Positions 19,397 to 26,199 of a stretch of DNA of 33,272 nt are shown here, piece after piece. Origin of the DNA: Verrucomicrobiota bacterium (GTDB lineage Bacteria > Verrucomicrobiota > Kiritimatiellia > Kiritimatiellales > Tichowtungiaceae). Below the pieces are notes generated by a model. It made no database searches and was not told where the DNA came from. It saw only the letters and a program-made list of their open reading frames with translations. The translations under genes and the position numbers were made by a program. Position 1 is the first letter of the stretch. Every line of letters starts with the position of its first letter. Location of the stretch: assembly GCA_016342445.1 (NCBI GenBank), contig JAEIOF010000009.1:1-33272 (forward strand), in the 5' to 3' direction.

Positions 19397-20775
19397 GTTC
19401 TCAGCAGATTGAAACGTTGCGGTTGCAGAAACTGGTCGAGCAGCTTTTCGCCGTCAGCATAGCCAACGGTTCCCGGTTTGGCACTCATCAGTTTTCCATA
19501 AATTGAAAACAGATGATCGCCGTAGGCGACCGGTCCGTAGGCGCGTTCGGCCACCTGCCGGTTGGTTTCGACGGCTTCAGAAATTTGGAGCGAAAGGTCG
19601 ATCAGCGACGGGTCGGCTTTGACCGCACGGATGATTGTGCGCTGCATCTCCTCGTCGAGAATGCCGAAGTCGACTTGACCGTCTTGAACGAGTTCGGCCC
19701 GGGCCTCTTCGAAAAGAGCATCATGCCACTCGCGGCCATACGCTTCGTATGCCGCGCGCAGAGATTTTTCCAACCCTTGGAAAAATTCGTCTTCAATTTT
19801 CCAAGCATTGGAACTTAATGGAACGGGCAGGCGGTTGTAGAGGTTGGAAAGGTCGAGGCCGTGCTCCGCGAAGTCGCCGGTGATCTCCGGCAGATTGCGC
19901 CCGACCAGCGGCTTGCCCGCCAGCCATGGCTCGAGGAAGGCGAGGCCAAACCCTTCGGCGACGCTGGTGGTGATCAGCGCGTCGGCCTTCGCGATCATCT
20001 CTTCGAAGGAGCTCTTGGCTCCGGCATCGAACTCGACGTTCAGCCCGAGATCGGCGGCGAAGGCGGTCCATGCATCGTAGATCGCTTTGACCTCCGGGTT
20101 TTTCGGCGCGAGCGTGATCGCGAATTGAGCCTCCGGCATCAGCGTGCTCCACAGCAATAGCTCGCCGATGATTTTGCGGCGGATGGCCCGGCAAGGGTAG
20201 ACGTAGAGCGGTTCAGAATTCGGAGTTCGGGGTTCAGAGTTAGGGAGGGGAGAGACCGCATTGGGCAACAGGTGGAGGTTTTCTTCGGGGATTCCGGCTG
20301 CTTTCAGGAATTCAACGTCACGCTGGTTGAGGGCGGCGTAGTGGATGTGCGGGGCGACCGGGTAGAGGCGTTTTTTGAGTTTGCCGAGGTTGGAGTAGTT
20401 GTCGGGCCGTCCGTCTTCGGCGAAGTCGTGAATCTGCAACAGGATTTTCTGGCCGGTCATGGCGAGGTTGCTCACCTCCTGCGTCAGCGCCGGATTTTTT
20501 CCGAGGCAGTGGTTGTGAATATGCCAGAGATCCGGCTCGCCGCCGAATGCGCCGCGTGCTCGTTTTAAAAGTTCCAGGGGTTGGACGCTTTTGTCGGTGG
20601 AGTATCCAAGGTTTGGAAGAACCCGGATTTTTTTCTGGAGCGGCGTTGCGCCGCGGGCGGCCTCGCCGGTGAAAAACAGGCAGTGCGCCCGGTCGCCGAG
20701 CGATTCGACGGCGCGTTCGACCACGCGCGTGACGCCGCCCGGTCTGGCGTGGTAATGGACAATGGCAATTTTCAT
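19393..20775 (-). CDS. Glycosyltransferase family 4 protein
   Basis: IVHYHARPGGVTRVVERAV, LWHIHNHCLGKNPALTQEV, HLLPNAVS, ALITTSVAEGFGLAFLEPWLAGKPLVGRNLPEI. Confidence 0.82.
   Translation of the reverse strand: MKIAIVHYHARPGGVTRVVERAVESLGDRAHCLFFTGEAARGATPLQKKIRVLPNLGYSTDKSVQPLELLKRARGAFGGEPDLWHIHNHCLGKNPALTQEVSNLAMTGQKILLQIHDFAEDGRPDNYSNLGKLKKRLYPVAPHIHYAALNQRDVEFLKAAGIPEENLHLLPNAVSPLPNSEPRTPNSEPLYVYPCRAIRRKIIGELLLWSTLMPEAQFAITLAPKNPEVKAIYDAWTAFAADLGLNVEFDAGAKSSFEEMIAKADALITTSVAEGFGLAFLEPWLAGKPLVGRNLPEITGDFAEHGLDLSNLYNRLPVPLSSNAWKIEDEFFQGLEKSLRAAYEAYGREWHDALFEEARAELVQDGQVDFGILDEEMQRTIIRAVKADPSLIDLSLQISEAVETNRQVAERAYGPVAYGDHLFSIYGKLMSAKPGTVGYADGEKLLDQFLQPQRFNLLRT
20212..20246. repeat. Heptamer tandem repeat (TTCRGRR) inside the GT4 gene
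   Basis: TTCAGAA TTCGGAG TTCGGGG TTCAGAG TTAGGGA; encodes PNSEPRTPNSEP on the minus strand. Confidence 0.8.
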
Positions 20776-20801
20776 TGCCCGAAGGATAGCGGGTCGAAAC
20801 T

Positions 20802-21005
20802 CTAAGGTCGAAGGAGTTCTTCAATCTGTTGCGGCGTGAGCGGCTTTGGCTGTTGGTTTTTGAGATAGAAGTAGCGCCCGACAAGACCCGTCCAACAGAT
20901 GATGAGAATGAGCAGCAGCCATACTTTTTCTTCACCGGTCAGCGTGAAGCGTCCGCGCAGCCAGATCCACAGCTCTTCTAAAATGACGGGTCTCTTTTTC
21001 ATCAC
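20802..21005 (-). CDS. Small single-TM hypothetical protein
   Basis: MMKKRPVILEELWIWLRGRFTLTGEEKVWLLLILIICWTGLVGRYFYLKNQ...; plausible TM helix, downstream proline-rich tail. Confidence 0.5.
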   Translation of the reverse strand: MMKKRPVILEELWIWLRGRFTLTGEEKVWLLLILIICWTGLVGRYFYLKNQQPKPLTPQQIEELLRP

Positions 21006-21255
21006 GTCGCCAAGCCTACTGGTTTAAGCCATCAGTGGAAACCGTTAAGTCCGGTTACCGAAAAACCGGGACTCGGGTTTTGGGCAGGTGCAATGGACCG
21101 TCCTTGTCCGTATTCTAAATGAATAATTGATATAAACCCCTTGTTTAAAAGGCTCATGTTTTGAAAAAATGATTATTTTTATTATTCTTTAAAAATCAAC
21201 TGTGTTTTTAGCGAGTCTGTGTGCATAATGATGGTGTATAGAAAGGGGGAGGGCT

Positions 21256-21432
21256 ATGGCAACGAATCCAGTAGGAAAAGGGACCCGGACCATAGGAATC
21301 AACATGCCGGCTAAAATGGCAAAAGAGCTCGAAAGACGCGCGTTCTCAATGCACATCTCCAAGAGCAAGTACTGCAAGGTCATTCTTCAGCAGTGGCTTG
21401 ATTCCGGAAAAAAAATGACGCTCTCAGAGTAG
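21256..21432 (+). CDS. 58-aa ribbon-helix-helix-like small DNA-binding protein (absent from ORF track)
   Basis: MATNPVGKGTRTIGINMPAKMAKELERRAFSMHISKSKYCKVILQQWLDSGKKMTLSE; AGGGGGAGGG RBS; basic beta-strand then two helices as in Arc/CopG proteins. Confidence 0.75.
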   Translation: MATNPVGKGTRTIGINMPAKMAKELERRAFSMHISKSKYCKVILQQWLDSGKKMTLSE

Positions 21433-21524
21433 TGCGCCTTTTCCCGGGCTTTCCTGAGCTTTATGCGAAAGGGGGCTCGGAGTCGGCCTTGTCAGCAGAT
21501 TGGACGGGGCGTGAAAAATGAAGA

Positions 21525-21556
21525 CCCGAAAAGTGGAGCTCCACTTTTCGGGTTTT
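21525..21556. terminator. Bidirectional terminator between the RHH gene and dus
   Basis: Perfect 28-bp palindrome CCCGAAAAGTGGAGCTCCACTTTTCGGG followed by TTTT. Confidence 0.85.
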
Positions 21557-22513
21557 CTATGCGATCCACTCGGCGGCGTCGAGGTGTTCGCCAACGATGT
21601 TTTTGTAGGTGGAGATCCGCTGCGTCTTTTTTATTTTTTTAAACAGCTTGTTTCCGTTGGATAGGTTTCCGGACGGATAGCTCCAGAATTCCTTCATTTT
21701 CCCGAGCAGTGGAACATCGCCGTCGATCACCGCCTCGTAGCTTGCCAGCACCTCGTCGTGGAACGCGCGGAGCCGTGCAATGGCTTTTTCTGTTTTTGGA
21801 TTTCCGCTTTTGATCACCTCGCACAAAAAAGGATTGGCCAGCAGCCCGCGCCCGAGCATGAACCGGTTCAAGGTTGAAAAACATTTATCTACGGTTTGGA
21901 AAAACGCGAGGTCGTTGATGTCGCCGTTGTAGCAGACCGGGTGTTTGATTTCCTGAAACGCCATGGCGAAGGCGCCGAGATCGGCTTTTCCGTCATACAT
22001 CTGCTCCGCCGTGCGCGGATGAACAATCACCTCGCTCAGCGGGTAGCGGTTCAGTACCGGAATCAGCCGCATCAGCTCCGTCGGGTCGGAAACGCCGAGG
22101 CGGACTTTGACCGAGATTTTGCAGGGGCTTTGGGCGCACATCGTTTCGAGCAGGGCATCGACCCGGTCGGGATGCGGAAGCAGTCCGGAGCCGCGCTGTT
22201 TTTTGCGAACCGGTTTGTGAGGGCAGCCGAGATTCCAGTTTACCTCTTCATAGCCGAGATCGTGCAGGGCGCGGGCCATGTTCACAAAGTCGTCGGCGTT
22301 GTTGCCGATCAGCTGTGGAATCAGCGGCAGACCCGAGTTGTTTTCCGGCAGCACATCCTTCAGCAGTTTCGGATTAATCTTCTCCGCGCTCACCGTCGGA
22401 ATGAACGGCGCCATCTCGGCATCGAGCCCCGTGAAGTGCCGGACAAAGGCCTTGCGGTAGTACATCGTCGTGATGCCCCGCATCGGCGCTAAAATCAAAA
22501 TCGGATTACTCAT
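21557..22513 (-). CDS. dus: tRNA-dihydrouridine synthase family protein
   Basis: ILAPMRGITTMYYRKAF, VNWNLGCPHKPVRKKQRGSGLL, ISVKVRLG, VIVHPRTAEQMYDGKAD, VCYNGDIND. Confidence 0.88.
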   Translation of the reverse strand: MSNPILILAPMRGITTMYYRKAFVRHFTGLDAEMAPFIPTVSAEKINPKLLKDVLPENNSGLPLIPQLIGNNADDFVNMARALHDLGYEEVNWNLGCPHKPVRKKQRGSGLLPHPDRVDALLETMCAQSPCKISVKVRLGVSDPTELMRLIPVLNRYPLSEVIVHPRTAEQMYDGKADLGAFAMAFQEIKHPVCYNGDINDLAFFQTVDKCFSTLNRFMLGRGLLANPFLCEVIKSGNPKTEKAIARLRAFHDEVLASYEAVIDGDVPLLGKMKEFWSYPSGNLSNGNKLFKKIKKTQRISTYKNIVGEHLDAAEWIA

Positions 22514-22631
22514 TCCAATGACATGCCATAAAGCGGTGCAGAATGAAACCCGCGCTTCATGATTTCGCCGTATGGCGATCCGTCACCGCCCGGAAAGAGA
22601 GGGGAGCCCCGCAGGTGCGGGGCCGCCCGGG

Positions 22632-23036
22632 TTACTCGTTGAGCAGGACGAGCGCGACCTCGTTGTCGTCTGTGGACAGCACGACGAGGCAGGTCTCTGC
22701 CGAGACCGGGGCGCTGGCGTACAGATAGCGAAGATTCAGTCCGCCATTGCCGATTTTTTCGCACACGCTGCTGATCATCCCCGGGGAGTGGCGCAGCAGC
22801 ACCTCCACCGAGTCGACCTCTTCGGGAGCGTAGTTGTGCGCACGGAGCGCATCAACCGCCCGGAGGTTATCGTCTGTCACCATCCGGATAACCCCTTTGT
22901 TTCCGTCCTCCACCCAGGCCGCTGCCGCGCGGATATTGACTCCTTTTTCGGCAACGATCCGGGTGAGTTGCGCCACAATTCCAATGTCATTTAAGACGCG
23001 AACGGACACCTCCTTGCAGTGTTTTGCAGTGATCAT
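22632..23036 (-). CDS. ACT domain-containing protein (two ACT-like repeats)
   Basis: MITAKHCKEVSVRVLNDIGIVAQLTRIVAEKGVNIRAAAAWVEDGNKGVIRMVTDD...; ORF may start at 23045. Confidence 0.75.
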   Translation of the reverse strand: MITAKHCKEVSVRVLNDIGIVAQLTRIVAEKGVNIRAAAAWVEDGNKGVIRMVTDDNLRAVDALRAHNYAPEEVDSVEVLLRHSPGMISSVCEKIGNGGLNLRYLYASAPVSAETCLVVLSTDDNEVALVLLNE

Positions 23037-23201
23037 TCTTATCACCCCCCTCCGGTCACGATTCTCTTCGCATCCCCCGGTTTTGTCGAGTCTGGAACCC
23101 GCCTCAAACCAGCCGCCCAGCGGACAAACGCCTTCGATCGAGGCTCATATTGTGGCGGAGCGGGATTGCTTAGTTGGCATATTAAGCAGATAAGGGGCCC
23201 T

Positions 23202-24947
23202 CTGACTGCTCAAACTCATATTCTCGGCAAAGACGCCGCCCTCGAAGAAACCATCGGGAAAGCCAGAGAACTGCTCAGCACTCATGGATTTCCCGTCGAT
23301 CTGGTTTCCGGAAAAAACCCAATCCGGAACTGCTGGTCGGTTCATTTACGTTCCGCCGAATGTCCGCAGATTTATACCAACGGGAAGGGCGGCTCCAAAC
23401 TCGCCAGCGAGGCCAGTGCCATCCTCGAATTTTTCGAACGCATTTCCACCAATCTGTTTTTCTTCGACTACTATCTGGGGCTCCGTTCCGTCGAAAGCGA
23501 CTTTCTCTTTTATCCATCCGAAAAATGGTTTCCCATTGTCGACCCCTCCCTCCTGCCGACCCATCACCCCGATGGAACCGAACTGCTCAGCGAAACCCTG
23601 TGGGAATTTTATAATCCCGACGGGGAGCTGACGCCGGATCTGTTGCGCGACAATAACAGCGACGATGCCGCGCGCGGAATTGCGGCGCTCCCCTTTGAAC
23701 AGATCGACACAAAAGAGACCGTCTACTTTCCCGTCAACATCCTCACCAACATCTACGTCAGCAACGGCATGGCCGCCGGAAACACGCCCGCCGAATGCCG
23801 GGCGCAGGCTCTTGCGGAAATCCTTGAGCGTTATGTGAAGAACGAGGTCATCGCCAATGGCATCTGCCTTCCGACCGTGCCGCAAGCGGTGATCGACCGA
23901 ACCCCCCGCATCCGGCGGGATATCGAAGAGCTCCGGGAGCACGGCTTTTCCATCCTCGTCAAAGACGCCTCGCTCGGCGGTCAATACCCCGTCATTTGCG
24001 TCCTGCTCATCAACCCGGAGGACGGCGGATGCTATGCCTCCTTCGGAGCGAGCTGCCGGTTCGAAGTCGCACTCGAACGGACGGTCACCGAGCTGCTGCA
24101 AGGTCGCGGGCTTGATCAGCTCGACATCTTCGAGCGGCCTTCCCACGATGCCGAAGCCGTGGCCGACATCCTCAATCTGGAGAGCCACTTCATCGACTCG
24201 GTGGGACTGCTTTCGTGGAACATGTTCGGCGACACCCCGGACTATGAATTCAACGACTGGGATTTTCAGGGCTCCACCGCCGATGAATACGAACGGTTGA
24301 AAGGCATCATCACGGATCGCGGATTCGAAGCGTACTGCGCCGAATACCGGCAGTGCGGAATCTACACCTGCCGCATCCTCGTCCCCGGAATGTCCGACAT
24401 CTATCCGGTCGAAGACCTGATCTGGAGCAATAAAGTCTCCGGGGCCTCCCTCCGCCCGCAACTGCTCAAACTCTCCGTCCTCTCTGCCAGCGAGCTGACG
24501 GCCTTCTCGGAACATCTGGATGAACTCGGTCTGAGCGATCAGCTGTTAATTTCGGACGCCATCGGCGTCATCTTCGAAGAGGGGACCGCCTGGCAGACTC
24601 TGCGGATTGGCGAGCTCAAAGCCATGCTCGCTCTGGCGGCCGGCGATCTCGAAGAAGCCGCCCAGTGGTGCGATTGGTGTCACAACTTCGACTTCCTGCC
24701 CGCCGCGCGCCAAAAACTCTATCGTGCTGTGAGCGACCTCATCGCCTTCCGGATGAACGGCGATTCCCCTGCAGCGCTCCACCTCTTCTTCGAAGATTCC
24801 GATCTGCACGATGCCGCCGAAATCGCCGCGGGAAATCTCACCTTCCACGGCCTGCACTTCGCCGCCAGCTGGGAAGAGGTTTCGCCCGCCCACCGGAACT
24901 TCCTGCAAATTTACAACCGGCTGCGCCCCCTTAAAACCGCTGAGTGA
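23202..24947 (+). CDS. ycaO: YcaO domain protein resembling E. coli YcaO; proposed CTG start
   Basis: LTAQTHILGKDAALEETIGKARELLSTHGFPVDLVSGKNPIRNCWSVHLRSAECPQIYTNGKGGSKLASEASAILEFFERISTNLFFFDYYLG matches the YcaO N-terminus as I recall it; no ATG near this position. Confidence 0.88.
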   Translation: MTAQTHILGKDAALEETIGKARELLSTHGFPVDLVSGKNPIRNCWSVHLRSAECPQIYTNGKGGSKLASEASAILEFFERISTNLFFFDYYLGLRSVESDFLFYPSEKWFPIVDPSLLPTHHPDGTELLSETLWEFYNPDGELTPDLLRDNNSDDAARGIAALPFEQIDTKETVYFPVNILTNIYVSNGMAAGNTPAECRAQALAEILERYVKNEVIANGICLPTVPQAVIDRTPRIRRDIEELREHGFSILVKDASLGGQYPVICVLLINPEDGGCYASFGASCRFEVALERTVTELLQGRGLDQLDIFERPSHDAEAVADILNLESHFIDSVGLLSWNMFGDTPDYEFNDWDFQGSTADEYERLKGIITDRGFEAYCAEYRQCGIYTCRILVPGMSDIYPVEDLIWSNKVSGASLRPQLLKLSVLSASELTAFSEHLDELGLSDQLLISDAIGVIFEEGTAWQTLRIGELKAMLALAAGDLEEAAQWCDWCHNFDFLPAARQKLYRAVSDLIAFRMNGDSPAALHLFFEDSDLHDAAEIAAGNLTFHGLHFAASWEEVSPAHRNFLQIYNRLRPLKTAE

Positions 24948-24954
24948 TTCGTTC

Positions 24955-25069
24955 ATGATTCTGCCAAAATCTGATCCGTTCATGGTGAACCACTCACGGT
25001 GAACCGCACCGGGCTGGGAGAAGGAGATAGGCAGAATCATTTATAGGCAGAACGATTGGGAGAGGAAAA
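24955..25069. repeat. Dispersed inverted-repeat element, copy A
   Basis: ATGATTCTGCC (24955-24965) pairs perfectly with GGCAGAATCAT (25030-25040); tail ends GATTGGGAGAGGAAAA. Confidence 0.8.
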
Positions 25070-25071
25070 CG

Positions 25072-25348
25072 TTCCAGACCTTGGAAAAGTCAGGTAGGGC
25101 GGGCCTCGCCGAGGCCGCCGCGCTCCGCACCGGTTTCCAAACATTGGAAGAATTTCCACCACGAAAAACACGAACCACACGAAAAGTTCCAGACATTGGA
25201 AAATATTCAGCCGCAAAAACGCGCAGAAAGCGCCTGAAAGCGAAGCGATAAATAATTTCCGAAGGAAATAGTGCCGAAGGCACGGTTCAAAATTCCAGAC
25301 ATTGGAAAACGTAGACGCGATGCCTCGTTGCGGTTCCAATGCTTGGAA
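25072..25348. repeat. Cluster of five TTCCA-N5-TGGAA palindromes
   Basis: Copies at 25072, 25135, 25187, 25293 and 25334. Confidence 0.95.
25160..25186. repeat. 9-bp tandem repeat CACGAANNN
   Basis: CACGAAAAA CACGAACCA CACGAAAAG. Confidence 0.75.
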
Positions 25349-25358
25349 AATTACGAGA

Positions 25359-25751
25359 TTACGGGACCGACCCCTTCGCCCAGGTGCCGCGAACCTTCTG
25401 AAACTCCGAACACTCGTGATGGCGGTCCGCGCCGTCCGGGCCGACAAACTCCGCCACGAACTCAACCGTTCCCTCCGTATCCGACCGACCGCCCGCTTCC
25501 ACAGACAGTACATGCAACCGTTGCCATTCGACCTGTTTGATCCATTGACGGATTGATGCGGCCAGATCGGGCGTGCGCGATGCGGGCAGGGTGGTTTCCA
25601 CCAGATAGTCGACGTCTGCCAAAACATACGCCGTGTAGCGCGACCGCATTAGCGCCTCCGCCGTCGGCGCACCCTTGCGACCGGCAATCCACTTGCCGCA
25701 GCACGCCTGTAATATTTCCCCGCTTCCGCACGGGCAGTCCATTGTTTTCAT
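25359..25751 (-). CDS. YchJ family protein (SEC-C motif, UPF0225)
   Basis: MDCPCGSGEILQACCGKWIAGRKGAPTAEALMRSRYTAYVLADVDYLVETT. Confidence 0.85.
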   Translation of the reverse strand: MKTMDCPCGSGEILQACCGKWIAGRKGAPTAEALMRSRYTAYVLADVDYLVETTLPASRTPDLAASIRQWIKQVEWQRLHVLSVEAGGRSDTEGTVEFVAEFVGPDGADRHHECSEFQKVRGTWAKGSVP

Positions 25752-25877
25752 GACCCAACGTTAATTCAGTCGCCCCCGCCGCACGATTGAAAAGTTCCAG
25801 GCATTGGAAGCCGCGAGCCGCGGCGCCCGCATTGCGCTTCCAATGTCTGGAAAAATGAGCCGCAAAAGTTCCGAAAC

Positions 25878-25963
25878 ATGATTTTGCCAAAATATGATCC
25901 GCACCGGACTGAGTGGAGAAACCGGCAAAATCATTGATGGGCAAAATGATTGGGAGAGGAAAA
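25878..25963. repeat. Dispersed inverted-repeat element, copy B
   Basis: ATGATTTTGCC (25878-25888) pairs perfectly with GGCAAAATCAT (25924-25934); same tail GATTGGGAGAGGAAAA as copy A. Confidence 0.8.
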
Positions 25964-26161
25964 AAATAATCACCGCAAAAGAGCGTAGAGAACGCAGCGT
26001 TTCCTGTGGGTGGAGCAATTTATGCCCTTTTACCTCTGCAATAACGGGGCTTTGCAGTCTGGGCAAATACAATTGCATTTGAGGCCGGATTCAACCTCAG
26101 AAATATGAAAAAGAACTTCGTCCCTTAGGCCAAAAGGGAGTCTTATGCTCGCGTTGGTCCC

Positions 26162-26188
26162 ATTAGTGTCCATTAGTGTGAATTAGTG
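26162..26188. repeat. ATTAGTG repeat with 10-bp period (three copies)
   Basis: ATTAGTGTCC ATTAGTGTGA ATTAGTG. Confidence 0.8.
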
Positions 26189-26199
26189 GTTAAAAAATC

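Noticed and set aside
23346-24515. 389-aa minus-strand ORF
   Set aside because: Antisense to the YcaO homologue; no domain recognised.
25072-25348. Possible CRISPR array from regularly recurring palindromes
   Set aside because: Repeats are only 15 bp with irregular spacing (roughly 40-105 bp); no cas genes in the window.
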